Shown here one piece after another: positions 1 to 10,652 of a stretch of 64,000 bases of DNA. The stretch lies in assembly GCA_028288485.1 (NCBI GenBank), contig JAQBNO010000021.1, forward strand, positions 1 to 64,000. The letters are read 5' to 3'. Under the pieces are notes generated by a model that was given only the letters and a program-made list of their open reading frames with translations, searched no databases and was not told the origin of the DNA. Every line of letters begins with the position of its first letter. The stretch's first letter is position 1. A program made the position numbers and the translations under genes. The DNA comes from Segetibacter sp. Lineage in GTDB: Bacteria; Bacteroidota; Bacteroidia; Chitinophagales; Chitinophagaceae.

Positions 1-64
1 GATTTCTTTACAAAGAATTTAAAATAAACATTGAGATTTGTGTTCATGTACAAATAGAGCGTTA

Positions 65-115
65 TTGAACTAACAGTAGAATATCAATCAACATCGTTGT
101 GTCACTCACTTGTAC
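65..115 (+). repeat. Dispersed intergenic repeat, class A copy (CATCGTTGTGTCACTCACTTGTAC)
   Basis: Core at 92-115 is identical to the copies at 23299 and 55376 on the opposite strand; the upstream box is weak (TTGAACT). Confidence 0.85.
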
Positions 116-180
116 TATTTGTTTTCTGTTTAGCTTTTATGGCGTTTTGCTTATCATGTTATATTTCTTATGTTTTGCTT

Positions 181-204
181 TTCTTTTTTCTTGATAAAAA
201 AGAA
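181..204. repeat. Perfect inverted repeat TTCTTTTTT-CTTGAT-AAAAAAGAA
   Basis: 9-bp arms and 6-nt loop read directly. Confidence 0.6.
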
Positions 205-568
205 ACGGAAAATCGAGCCTGCACCGAAAAGGCTAAAAATTAGCGGGACAGGCTAAAATGAATTGAAAATCGACCACCCCGTAGAATAAAAAATAGTGGT
301 CAAATAAGTAACAACGGAAGAATATAAACGGGCTTTAATAGGACTTACTGATATTGAACATGACCAAACGCCAGTAACATCTATTTTATGTCTTAACGCC
401 TTTTTTTTGAGGTCGATGGAAGAAATAAAAAGCCGCGACTGCAACCAATTGAAGGGCTGAAAAAGAATAGGCATGAAAAATAAATGTTGAAGCCACAGTA
501 GTACAACAGCAAATCATGGAACAATGAAAGGAATGGAATGTTATCGTTCCTTTCTTGAATTTTCTTTG

Positions 569-602
569 GTTACTTTCTGTGTTTCACCACAAAGAAAGTA
601 AC
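569..602. repeat. Inverted repeat GTTACTTTCT...AGAAAGTAAC
   Basis: 10-bp perfect arms separated by 14 nt, just upstream of the cupin gene. Confidence 0.6.
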
Positions 603-674
603 AAGCCTGAATAGGAGAAGGCTTAAGATAAAGAGCGATTTTACATAAAATGCAACACAGAAAACTTACTTAAA

Positions 675-1139
675 ATGAAAACATTATTATTAGCATCAAT
701 AGCGTTGCTTCTAACAAGTTGTATGCAACAAAATAAAAACCGGGAACTACAAGCCATCTTTACAAAAGGTGAAGCAGGTGCAGTCGGTAATTTTACCGGC
801 AAGGCTTGGAACACAAGTTTAGTTGCCAATGATACAGTCTATAACACGCTTGTAGGCAATGTTTATTTCGAGCCGGGTGCAAGAAGCAATTGGCATACAC
901 ATCCGGCAGGTCAAATCTTAATTATTACTGATGGAATTGGATACCACCAAATAAAAGGGCAACCCCGGCAAACAATCAAAAAGGGAGATGTGGTAAAATG
1001 TCCTCCAAATGCGATGCATTGGCATGGCGCAAGCCCTGAAAGCGGTTTACAACAACTCTACATCATTTCGAATACAGAGAAAGGCATTGTACAATGGCTG
1101 CATCCTGTTTCGGATGCAGAATATTATAACGAAAATTAA
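675..1139 (+). CDS. Cupin-domain lipoprotein
   Basis: Lipobox LLLTSC; cupin motifs EPGARSNWHTHPAGQ and GDVVKCPPNAMHWHGA. Confidence 0.85.
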   Translation: MKTLLLASIALLLTSCMQQNKNRELQAIFTKGEAGAVGNFTGKAWNTSLVANDTVYNTLVGNVYFEPGARSNWHTHPAGQILIITDGIGYHQIKGQPRQTIKKGDVVKCPPNAMHWHGASPESGLQQLYIISNTEKGIVQWLHPVSDAEYYNEN

Positions 1140-1264
1140 TGCGGCACCGACTTTATTATTTATCAGGAAGAGTATAGCTTGCTCAATGTAGCAGAACCTT
1201 GTACGGTTATTGAAGTACAATTGTTGAAACAGTTACATAAATCCTCAATTAAAAATTATCAATT

Positions 1265-2362
1265 ATGGAAGCAGTAAGAGCAACCGCAGAAGGAGCAATT
1301 GCCATCAAAGCGAAAGAAGTAAAAGCATTTGGTACTGAAGCTGCAGCCGCAGCCTTACAACAGTTAAACATAAAGCGCAGAAACCTTACCTCACACGATG
1401 TAGAGATTGAAATATTATTCTGCGGTGTGTGCCATTCAGACCTTCACACAGCAAGAAACGAGTGGCATAACACCATTTATCCCTGTGTACCCGGTCATGA
1501 AATAGTTGGAAGGATTGTAAGTGTGGGGGATCATGTAAAGAAGTTTAAACCAGGTGATCATGCAGCCGTCGGTTGTATGGTAGATAGCTGTCGCCAGTGC
1601 GACTACTGTAAGGAAGGCCTGGAACAGTATTGTGAAGTAGGAAATATAGGCACCTATAATTCACCCGATATACACCTGGGCACGCAAACTTATGGCGGGT
1701 ATTCAGAAAGCATTGTTGTAGATGAAGCCTTTGTTTTGCGGGTGCCCGAAAACCTCGACCTGGCAGCTACTGCACCTTTGTTATGTGCAGGCATCACTAC
1801 GTTTTCGCCCTTGAAGCATTGGAATGTGGGCCCCGGCAAAAAAGTAGGCATTGTTGGTATTGGAGGTTTGGGCCACATGGGAGTTAAACTGGCTAAAGCA
1901 ATGGGTGCAGAGGTTATTGTATTTACCACTTCAACTTCAAAAGTTGAAGATGCAAAACGTTTGGGTGCAGATGACGTGATCCTCTCGAAAGATGATGAAC
2001 AAATGAGCCGTTATGCAGGCAAGCTTCATTTTGTTTTGGATGCCGTTTCCGCACAACACGATATCAATGCTTATCTGAACCTGTTAAGAGTAGATGGTTC
2101 GTTGGCATTGGTAGGAGCACCTGAACATCCGCTTCCTGTGGCAGCCTTCAGTCTTATTCCTTACCGCAGAAGTTTTGCTGGCTCAATGATTGGTGGCATT
2201 GCTGAAACACAGGAGATGCTTGACTTTTGTGGTAAACACAATATCGTTTCGGATATAGAGATGATCAACATTCAGCAAATCAATGAAGCCTATGACCGTT
2301 TGCTAAAGGGTGATGTAAAATATCGCTTTGTAATTGATATGGCTTCGCTGAAAAATCAGTAA
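1265..2362 (+). CDS. NAD(P)-dependent zinc alcohol dehydrogenase (YahK/AdhA-like MDR)
   Basis: CGVCHSDLHTARNEW, PCVPGHEIVG, structural-zinc cysteines CRQCDYCKEGLEQYC, GIGGLGHMGVKLAKAMG. Confidence 0.93.
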   Translation: MEAVRATAEGAIAIKAKEVKAFGTEAAAAALQQLNIKRRNLTSHDVEIEILFCGVCHSDLHTARNEWHNTIYPCVPGHEIVGRIVSVGDHVKKFKPGDHAAVGCMVDSCRQCDYCKEGLEQYCEVGNIGTYNSPDIHLGTQTYGGYSESIVVDEAFVLRVPENLDLAATAPLLCAGITTFSPLKHWNVGPGKKVGIVGIGGLGHMGVKLAKAMGAEVIVFTTSTSKVEDAKRLGADDVILSKDDEQMSRYAGKLHFVLDAVSAQHDINAYLNLLRVDGSLALVGAPEHPLPVAAFSLIPYRRSFAGSMIGGIAETQEMLDFCGKHNIVSDIEMINIQQINEAYDRLLKGDVKYRFVIDMASLKNQ

Positions 2363-2363
2363 A

Positions 2364-3098
2364 ATGTCAAGAATATTTATTACGGGCTCGGCGGATGGAC
2401 TTGGACAATTGGCAGCAAAAGCACTGATGGGTCAAGGGCATAAGGTTGTTCTTCATGCACGGAGTGAAAAAAGAGGACAGGAGGCTTTGGATAAAGCAGC
2501 CGGTGCAGAAAATGTAGTTACAGGCGACCTTTCCAATATAGAAGAGACAATTGAGCTGGCTTCAAAAGTGAATGCTTTAGGCACATTTGATGCCGTCATT
2601 CACAATGCAGCGCTTTACCAGGCTCCTCCAGAACAGCTATTCCCCGTTAATACATTAGCGCCGTACATACTAACATGCCTGGTACAAAAACCAAAGCGGC
2701 TCATCTACCTCAGTTCCGACATGCACGAAAGCGGTCGATCAAAACTGGAAAGTTTTAAAACCGCCATTAGTCGTATTACTTACTCAGATACAAAATTGCA
2801 TGTGGTGATGCTTTGTAAGGCTGTAGCAAGGCATTGGCGAACTGTTTACGCCAATGCACTTAATCCAGGTTGGGTTCCTACAAAAATGGGCGGGAGAGGG
2901 GCTCCCGGTGACCTGGAAAAAGGATACGAGACACAGGTGTGGCTTGCCGTGAGCAACGATGAAAAGGCAAAGGTAAGCGGGCGTTTTTTTTATCATCGGA
3001 AAGAAATGCGTTACAACCCGGAAGCTGACGATGTACTGTTGCAGGAGCGATTTTTAAGCTTGTGTGAGGAAACCACCGGTGTTTCACTTCCAGCATGA
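2364..3098 (+). CDS. SDR-family oxidoreductase
   Basis: N-terminal Rossmann motif FITGSADGLGQLAAKAL; HNAALY; YSDTKLHVVML. Starts 1 nt after the ADH stop codon. Confidence 0.85.
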   Translation: MSRIFITGSADGLGQLAAKALMGQGHKVVLHARSEKRGQEALDKAAGAENVVTGDLSNIEETIELASKVNALGTFDAVIHNAALYQAPPEQLFPVNTLAPYILTCLVQKPKRLIYLSSDMHESGRSKLESFKTAISRITYSDTKLHVVMLCKAVARHWRTVYANALNPGWVPTKMGGRGAPGDLEKGYETQVWLAVSNDEKAKVSGRFFYHRKEMRYNPEADDVLLQERFLSLCEETTGVSLPA

Positions 3099-3152
3099 GT
3101 GGCTGCTTAAACGAAATTATTCCTGAAAATAAACTTATAGGAGGCTTTTAAA

Positions 3153-3563
3153 ATGGTAAAAAATGAAGAAGTAAAAAACGGGGTTATTTTCCCCGCCGGG
3201 GATGTAAATCCGATGGGACAATATTTTACAGGACAGAGTTATCTTAAAACATTAGTTGCTGACCCCAAAGTAAATGTTGGTGTTGGGAATGTAACCTTTG
3301 AACCCGGATGCAGAAATAACTGGCATATTCATCGGGGCGGATATCAACTTTTATTAGTAACTGGTGGCGAAGGGTGGTATCAGCAAGAAGGAGAAAGGGC
3401 TCAATTCTTAAAAGCCGGTGATGTTATTGTCATTCATGATGGCGTAAAACACTGGCATGGTGCTACAAAAGACAGTTGGTTTGAACACCTTGCAATCACT
3501 GCCGGCACGCCCCAATGGCTGGAACCTGTCGATGATGAAACGTATAATAATGTAGAGCGCTAA
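3153..3563 (+). CDS. Cupin-domain protein, paralogous to 675..1139
   Basis: VGNVTFEPGCRNNWHIHRGGYQ...GDVIVIHDGVKHWHGATKDSWFEHLAI. Confidence 0.88.
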   Translation: MVKNEEVKNGVIFPAGDVNPMGQYFTGQSYLKTLVADPKVNVGVGNVTFEPGCRNNWHIHRGGYQLLLVTGGEGWYQQEGERAQFLKAGDVIVIHDGVKHWHGATKDSWFEHLAITAGTPQWLEPVDDETYNNVER

Positions 3564-4176
3564 TTCCCCAACCACTTTTACAGTAAGTGAGTAGCTGGAA
3601 AAAAAAAGAAGGTTCTCCGTTACAACGCATGAAGTACGACAGCTCGTGGAAGGAGTGAGGTGGTTGAAGTATCTTTTCGTGACCTGTGAGTAATTGAGGA
3701 TAGCGTAAGTATTATCGGAAGGACGGTTTTTATGTTCCCTGCTGTTGTTCTTTGATTCATCGTTGTCCGAATGAATCCCTTTGTCTAATGTCTCCTTTGC
3801 AGGAGATATCATTTACTTGTACTGCTAGTCCGATATTGCCGGGTTACGGGATGAGTTTTCAATTCATTTATTTTAGTTGGTCCTCCTGGTAATTGCCGCT
3901 ATCTGTATGTCTTCAACTGTGCATGTGAATGAAAGCCAGATTGACTCAGGAACTTTTGAACTGATGCTAAAAAAGAAAGGATCAGCCGAATGTACGTTAA
4001 CAGTAACTCTTTAAATTCCAGGCAAAGTCTGGCTTACACTAGGGAGAACTGTGGAGCCCCAACACCTTATTATTAGTTGCAGGAAAATGAAAATATGTAA
4101 TGTGGGCTAACTGTTTTAAACATAGCCGCATTTAACTCACTTTTCAATTTAATTTTTACAGCAGTTCCTGACTTGT

Positions 4177-4592
4177 TTAAAATTTGCCGACTGCAGAAGC
4201 AATAATATTTCTTTTACCATCGGTCCAACTATCTTTGTACCAGCTACATGGTTTAAATTCGTCACTAAGCGCAGCCATCTTCTTTTGCATTTTCGACTTT
4301 AAATTTTCGTATACATCTGCATAAAAAGGGTCAGAAACTAAGTTATGAGTTTGCAACGGATCTTTTTGATTGTCAAACAACAATTCACTTCCATCACGTA
4401 AATATTTGGCAAGCGTAAACCGCTTATTTCTCAGTGCACGCCATTCGAATCCGTCCTGCCAAAAAAAAGTTTAGGTGCTGCTATTCGCTTGCTATTTTCC
4501 TGCGCTTTTATAGGATCAGTAGGATTAATTAAACCGGATAAGAACAGGAAACAGAGAAAACCCATTAAACTTCTTAATTTAATTACATACAT
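4177..4592 (-). pseudogene. Sulfatase remnant: N-terminal signal-peptide region plus C-terminal end, internal part deleted or frameshifted
   Basis: Minus strand from 4592 reads MYVIKLRSLMGFLCFLFLSGLINPTDPIKAQENSKRIAAPKLFFGRTDSNGVH*. A second frame then gives DGFEWRALRNKRFTLAKYLRDGSELLFDNQKDPLQTHNLVSDPFYADVYENL...KPCSWYKDSWTDGKRNIIASAVGKF*, typical of sulfatase C-termini. The frames meet near an A8/T8 homopolymer. Confidence 0.7.
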
Positions 4593-4990
4593 ATCGACTT
4601 ATTATTAGGGGGGATTGCGGTGAAAATAATATCTTTTTGGTACCTCAGAAAATTATCCGCATAATTTCATTTACACCGTCATTATAACTGATTGTTCTTG
4701 TACCCAACCTCCAAACTACCTCAGGTTAAAACAAAATAATGGGTAAAGGCAGCGTGCATAAAAACTACCCGTTAATACAAGCCGAAAAACCCTTGCTATT
4801 TGATCACTGGAAAATTGGAATAAAAGCCCATTCCTGTACAGCTTCTGATGGTTAAGACCATCATTTTACCTTTAGTAATCTTTTTACCGCGCGTTCGTAT
4901 ACCATTATTTATCCATAACTTAGAATTTCTTACCTTCTATGAAATAAATTTTCTTCTCGTCTCACTATTTTGTAATCTTATTCTGTCTAT

Positions 4991-7093
4991 ATGAAACCAA
5001 TAATTTTACTCTCCCTGCTCGTTAATTCCGTTATTACCTTTTCACAAAATCGCTCTGACTTAAATCCCGCCCTCGCTCCCTTTTACCATGGCGTTGCATC
5101 AGGCGATCCTACATCCAACAGTGTCATTATCTGGACAAGGGTAACAACAACTAATTCGAACGCGCTGGTAAATTGGCGTGTAGCAACAGACACTGCCATG
5201 AGAAACATTGTGAAAACCGGCTCGGTATTTACAGATGCTTCAAAAGATTTTACCGTAAAAGCAGATGTAACTGGCTTGTTAAGTGACCGGTTTTACTACT
5301 ACGAGTTTGACTTCAATAGCAAAATGAGTCTCAGGGGACGGACTAAAACGGCACCTTCAGCTGCAACGGCGAATGTAAGGTTTGCAGTGGTAAGCTGTAG
5401 CAACTATGCGCATGGTTATTTTAATGCTTATAAAGCTATTAAAGACAGAAATGATGTTGATGCAGTTATTCATTTGGGTGACTATATTTATGAATACGGT
5501 AACGGCGAGTATGGCTCGTTATTCAATCTGCAGCCCGCAACTGAGACGTTGGTCTTGTCGGATTACCGGGTGCGGTATAATTACTACCGGCTTGATTCAA
5601 ACTTAATGCGGTTGCACCAGCAGTACCCATTCTTCAACGTGTGGGACGATCATGAAAGTGCCGATGATTCGTATACTACGGGTGCCGGGAATCATACCGA
5701 AGGTGTAGAAGGAAGCTGGGTAAACAGGAAAGCAGCGTCTGTAAAAGCTTACCACGAATGGTTGCCAACAAGAGTTAATGGTACAGCCGGTGATGTCATT
5801 TACCGTTCGGTACGGTATGGAAACCTTGGCGAACTGTTTTTTCTTGACACAAGGCTGAAAGAGAGAGACAAGCAATACAACGTCAATTTACCGTCATATT
5901 TACAAAACCCACAAAGAAAATTAATAGGAGCAGCACAGCTCAGCTGGTTTACCTCGTCTGTTACCAATAGTCCGTCGCAATGGAAAATTATCGCGCAACA
6001 GGTAATGATGGCTCCTCTCAGGTTATTAAGTGTACCTGCGAATATGGATCAATGGGATGGGTATGCGGGCGAACGAAACCGGTTATATAATGTAATACGA
6101 AGTAAAAGTAATGTAGTTGTTTTAACCGGTGACATTCATAGTTCCTGGGCTAGTGAACTGCCCGATAATCAGTACGTACCTCGTACACTCTTTACGCCTT
6201 GCTTCAATTCTGCAGGTGTTGAATTTGTTGTTACCTCTGTTACCTCGCGTGCTCAAAAGTGGTTGAACGGTGTTGCCCAACCTGTTATTTACAAAACCAA
6301 TTCCCATATTAAATATGCCGAGCTTGCGGGTCGGGGCTATGGCATCATAGACTTGCGGGCAGATAAAGCACAGCATGAGTGGTATTTTGTTTCAACCATT
6401 GCTTCTCCCACCTTTACTACAGCATTCGCAAAAGCCTATTATGTAAACAGCAATAGTAAATGTTTGAACGAAACAACCGTTGCAACGGTTGCTGCCCCTA
6501 CTAAAAAAGGTGTGCAGGCTCCACGTCTTCCCCGTAGATCCGTTGCGTTACGTGAAACGAATATTGATATTACCACTTCTCAGGATGGTAATAAAACAAT
6601 ACTTGAATGGACAGCTGCAACAGAAGAAAACTGCGAGGTATTCGAGGTGCAACGGTCTATAAATGAAAAAGATTTCGTTACAGTTAGCAGGGTTAATTGC
6701 GCTGGCTCCGCTGCAGCAAATAAATATAGCTTTACCGACAACAATATGGCTGCGGTTAATTATTACAGGATCGCCCATCGCTCTTCAAAAGGGGCAGTTC
6801 AATACAGCCCGGTAGCATTGGTAAAACTAAGAAATGATTACACTCATTACTGGTATCCCAATCCCACCGCCGGCGACGCCAAGCTGGAAATAAACGCCCA
6901 AAAAAATTCTTCAGGTACATTACGGGTATATGACGCTTCAGGTAGAATTGCCCTTACTCAATACTTAAAAATTGTTGCCGGTTCAAATATCTATACCATA
7001 AATACAGCTACTCTGCAAAAGGGATTATATGTGTACGGCATATTTTTACAGGATGAAAAAACCGCTTTGCACGGAGCTTTTATAAAATTATAA
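4991..7093 (+). CDS. PhoD-like alkaline phosphatase with C-terminal T9SS sorting domain
   Basis: FYHGVASGDPTSNSVIIWTRVT, HLGDYIYEYGNGEYG, WDDHESADDSY, LTGDIHSSWASEL; C-terminal WYPNPTAGDAKLEI...LQKGLYVYGIF. Confidence 0.92.
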   Translation: MKPIILLSLLVNSVITFSQNRSDLNPALAPFYHGVASGDPTSNSVIIWTRVTTTNSNALVNWRVATDTAMRNIVKTGSVFTDASKDFTVKADVTGLLSDRFYYYEFDFNSKMSLRGRTKTAPSAATANVRFAVVSCSNYAHGYFNAYKAIKDRNDVDAVIHLGDYIYEYGNGEYGSLFNLQPATETLVLSDYRVRYNYYRLDSNLMRLHQQYPFFNVWDDHESADDSYTTGAGNHTEGVEGSWVNRKAASVKAYHEWLPTRVNGTAGDVIYRSVRYGNLGELFFLDTRLKERDKQYNVNLPSYLQNPQRKLIGAAQLSWFTSSVTNSPSQWKIIAQQVMMAPLRLLSVPANMDQWDGYAGERNRLYNVIRSKSNVVVLTGDIHSSWASELPDNQYVPRTLFTPCFNSAGVEFVVTSVTSRAQKWLNGVAQPVIYKTNSHIKYAELAGRGYGIIDLRADKAQHEWYFVSTIASPTFTTAFAKAYYVNSNSKCLNETTVATVAAPTKKGVQAPRLPRRSVALRETNIDITTSQDGNKTILEWTAATEENCEVFEVQRSINEKDFVTVSRVNCAGSAAANKYSFTDNNMAAVNYYRIAHRSSKGAVQYSPVALVKLRNDYTHYWYPNPTAGDAKLEINAQKNSSGTLRVYDASGRIALTQYLKIVAGSNIYTINTATLQKGLYVYGIFLQDEKTALHGAFIKL

Positions 7094-7183
7094 AAGGGTA
7101 TAATGAAAGTAATGTTGCCTTTAGGTTTAAAGATACAACTGCAATATAGCAGCTAACTTTAAGGCTGTTTAGTTTAAAAAGGT

Positions 7184-7236
7184 TGTGGCCGCGCCGAATA
7201 TCTTTAATCAGTCGTCGTTGCGTCGCACTCTTGTAC
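7184..7236 (+). repeat. Dispersed intergenic repeat, class B copy
   Basis: TGTGGCC box, 29 nt, CGTCGTTGCGTCGCACTCTTGTAC. Confidence 0.85.
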
Positions 7237-7552
7237 CGGGCTTAATTCTATTTAGCAAAACATGTACTGTTTAAACCATCCTGTATTTATGATGCTCGTA
7301 AAGTCGCTTCCACGTTTGGATAGAAAATATTGATAAGGGGCTTTCTTTATCCACGAGTTGAAAGGTAAACGTCACTACATACTGACTTTCCCGCTCCTCC
7401 CTTTCAAAAAGAGGGCGACTTATTTTAGCACGATTACAGTTTATAGAATTAGCCGGAACGCCTCGCACACACTGTGGGGGTTCGTGTTGAAATTTGCTTG
7501 TAGGAACCTTTAAAGGGGCCGCCGGCTGGCGGTGGGTGCGAGCGGCGCCAAG

Positions 7553-8197
7553 TTATGTTTTGTTTACCTGGTCGCCAGAATTAGTCTTAATTGAATGTAA
7601 TACCGGTAAATGAATATGAAACTTTAAAGCGATCACCCTCACTAATATTACTATCGACGCAGCAATAAGTTCGGTTAAACTGGTTGAAAGATTGAAATGG
7701 ATACACGCAAAATAGACAGTTCCGCCGGCTACACATGCGAGCGCATAAATATCTTTTCGTAATAATAGTGGTACTTCATTTAATAAAACATCTCTAATTA
7801 CACCTCCTATCGCCCCCGTAATAGTGCCCATAGCAATACAAACCCAAAATGGCAAGCCGGCTTCAACGCTTTTGTTAATTCCAACTATTGTAAACAATCC
7901 CAGTCCTACGGCATCGAACAGGAATAGGGTGTTTCGCCATTTAAACAGTTTTTCCTTAAACAGCAAAGTTGCGAGCAGAGCAACTCCGGTGGTTAGGAAA
8001 TATTTACTGTCCAACATCCAAAACGGAGTTACATCAAGTAACAAATCTCTTGCGGTTCCACCTCCAATCGCGGTTACTAAACCAATTATATAAGCACCAA
8101 ACCAGTCAACCTGTTTAACAGATGCTAACCTTATCCCACTAATGGCAAATGCAAAGGTTCCGATTAGGTCGAGTGTGGTTGTAAAGATTCCTTCCAA
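7553..8197 (-). CDS. Trimeric intracellular cation channel (TRIC/UPF0126) family membrane protein
   Basis: Two similar halves: DLIGTFAFAISGIRLA...GLVTAIGGGTARDLLL and DAVGLGLFTIVGINKS...GTITGAIGGVIRDVLLNEVPL. Confidence 0.9.
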   Translation of the reverse strand: MEGIFTTTLDLIGTFAFAISGIRLASVKQVDWFGAYIIGLVTAIGGGTARDLLLDVTPFWMLDSKYFLTTGVALLATLLFKEKLFKWRNTLFLFDAVGLGLFTIVGINKSVEAGLPFWVCIAMGTITGAIGGVIRDVLLNEVPLLLRKDIYALACVAGGTVYFACIHFNLSTSLTELIAASIVILVRVIALKFHIHLPVLHSIKTNSGDQVNKT

Positions 8198-8522
8198 AGA
8201 AATGTTTGTGCTTGTTGATTAATTTGCGAAAACAATATTATAGAATTTTAAAAGAAAGAGGCCAATAATTACCGGCAGCGAAAAAGCATTTTTGTACATT
8301 TCGGAAAGCTTGTGTTTGCGCTTTCTTTGCGGCTGCCTTTCATACTATCCTTGTCATTTCTCGTTTTTAGATTAATTTTCCCGGTCTTGTTTAAAGTAGA
8401 CTTCGTTTAAATTATTACTTTCCTTGGTGCCTACCTTCGACTTGCGAAGCTTATATATTGAATTAACCATACGCACTAACATTTGTCATTTCACTTGTAT
8501 TATTGCTGTTAAGCGATAAAAT

Positions 8523-8575
8523 GTACAAGAGTGCGACGCAACGGAAGTTTAATAGTTGTAATAAAGTATGGCCCA
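8523..8575 (-). repeat. Dispersed intergenic repeat, class B copy
   Basis: Minus strand: TGGGCC box, 29 nt, TTCCGTTGCGTCGCACTCTTGTAC. Confidence 0.8.
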
Positions 8576-8692
8576 TAAGAAAAAAATAACTCCAAAAATG
8601 CTTATTTAAATTGTCTTCGGGCAACAAGAAAATATTTTGAACAAGAATTTAGAACAAAATCGGAACTTGTCATTCTCAAATTAACTCAGCCA

Positions 8693-10378
8693 ATGAAACG
8701 GGTCATCTTCCTTCTGCTTTTAACTGTAACTGCTGCGCTATTTATATTTCTTAAAAACCCAGCTGCAGTTAAAAAGAATAAACGCCCTAATATTATTGTA
8801 ATACTTGCCGATGACCTGGGATTTTCTGATGTTGGCTGTTATGGGGGAGAAATTCGCACACCTAATATCGACTACCTCGCCGCAAATGGTTTAAGATTTA
8901 AGCAATTCTACAATACGTCGCGTTGTTGTCCTACCCGAGCCGCTTTATTAACAGGATTATATAATCACGATGCAGGTATAGGAGAGATGACTGAAGACCG
9001 CCACCTGCCAGGCTACCGAGGACACATTACAGAAAATGCAGTTACAATAGCCGAAGTGCTCAAGGCGACAGGTTATCATACGGGTATGGTGGGTAAATGG
9101 CATGTATCTAATACAATAGAACAAAAAGGGGCACAAGCTCAATCTGACTGGTTAACGCATAAAACCAACTATCCTGCTTTTTCTCCCCTCGAACAATATC
9201 CTGTTAACAGGGGCTTCGAAAAATACTATGGGAATATTTGGGGTGTCGTTGATTTTTTTGATCCCTTCAGCCTGGTAAACGGAACAACACCCGTGACCAG
9301 TGTTCCTGCAGGCTATTACCATACTGACGCCATCAATGATACGGCGGTGGCTTATATAAAAGAATTCAGTAAAGAAGAGAAACCCTTTTTTCTTTACGTA
9401 GCTGAAACTGCACCTCATTGGCCGCTGCATGCTTTGCCGGAAGATATTGAAAAATATAAGGCTACTTACACAGGGGGATGGGACGTAATCCGCGAAGCAC
9501 GTTATAAAAAGATGGTTAACCTGGGTCTAGTAGATCCGGTAAAAGCACCTCTTTCACCCCGGTGGAAAAACGACCTGACATGGGAACAGAACCCGGATAA
9601 AGAATGGGATGCAAGAGCGATGGCCGTGCATGCAGCAATGATCGACCGGATGGACCAGGGCATAGGAAGAATTATAAATGCTTTGAAAGAGGCAGGTGAA
9701 CTTGAAAACACTTTGATCCTTTTTTTAAGTGATAATGGCGCCAGCCCTGAAAATTCAGCCGGTTATGGTGCAGGTTTCGACCGTCCCGGTGAGACACGTA
9801 ATGGTCAAAAGATCAGTTTCTCGGTAAAAAAGGATGTAATGCCGGGAGGCGAAACCACTTTTGCTTCAATCGGCGATCGCTGGTCCAATGTAGCGAATAC
9901 CCCTTATCAATATTGGAAAATTGAATCTTATGAAGGCGGTATTCACACACCGCTCATCGCTTTCTGGCCCAAGGGAATTACTGTAAAGAACGGGAGTTTT
10001 ATAAACCAACCCGGACATGTTATGGATTTTATGGCGACCGTAGTTGAGATCACGGGCGCCAAATATCCAACCGAGTTTAACGGAAATAAAATAACGCCGA
10101 TGGAAGGTTCGAGTTTAGCACCGGTTTTTAAGGGAAAACGTTGGGGCGGACACAAGGTTTTGTTTAACGAACACTTCGGTGCAAAATACGTGCGCACAGA
10201 AGAGTGGAAGTTAGTGGCGCGTCCCCGCGAGAAATGGCATTTATACCAAATAAATAAGGATGAAACGGAAATGAATGACGTTGCCGACAGATTTCCCGCA
10301 ATAGTGACACAACTGGATAGTTTATGGAATGATTGGGCAAACAAGCATAATGTACTGCCGAAAACAAAGGGCAGGTAA
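8693..10378 (+). CDS. Arylsulfatase (formylglycine-dependent sulfatase)
   Basis: RPNIIVILADDLGFSDVGCYGGEI; sulfatase signature CCPTRAALLTG; GKWH; FLSDNGAS. Confidence 0.95.
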   Translation: MKRVIFLLLLTVTAALFIFLKNPAAVKKNKRPNIIVILADDLGFSDVGCYGGEIRTPNIDYLAANGLRFKQFYNTSRCCPTRAALLTGLYNHDAGIGEMTEDRHLPGYRGHITENAVTIAEVLKATGYHTGMVGKWHVSNTIEQKGAQAQSDWLTHKTNYPAFSPLEQYPVNRGFEKYYGNIWGVVDFFDPFSLVNGTTPVTSVPAGYYHTDAINDTAVAYIKEFSKEEKPFFLYVAETAPHWPLHALPEDIEKYKATYTGGWDVIREARYKKMVNLGLVDPVKAPLSPRWKNDLTWEQNPDKEWDARAMAVHAAMIDRMDQGIGRIINALKEAGELENTLILFLSDNGASPENSAGYGAGFDRPGETRNGQKISFSVKKDVMPGGETTFASIGDRWSNVANTPYQYWKIESYEGGIHTPLIAFWPKGITVKNGSFINQPGHVMDFMATVVEITGAKYPTEFNGNKITPMEGSSLAPVFKGKRWGGHKVLFNEHFGAKYVRTEEWKLVARPREKWHLYQINKDETEMNDVADRFPAIVTQLDSLWNDWANKHNVLPKTKGR

Positions 10379-10463
10379 GGCGTCTTGGTGGCACTTAGTG
10401 AAGTAGCAAATGCGGGTACTTAACAAGCCAGGAAAGTTTCTTACTAAGCCGGTTTTTTCTTTT

Positions 10464-10514
10464 GGGACCATCTGTAGAAATTCTATTCGCCATTGTTGTG
10501 TCACTCACTTGTAC
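10464..10514 (+). repeat. Dispersed intergenic repeat, class A copy
   Basis: GGGACC box, 27 nt, CATTGTTGTGTCACTCACTTGTAC. Confidence 0.85.
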
Positions 10515-10652
10515 CGTTGTTTTACTACTCGTCGCTAAAAAACTGCGCATTGGTACCTTGTATAAAAATATGAGAGCATGGCTATAATGCTCGTTTACCA
10601 GCCTCTTATAAATCTTTGGATCCAGGTTTGCCTATCGTCGCAAAATATCATT

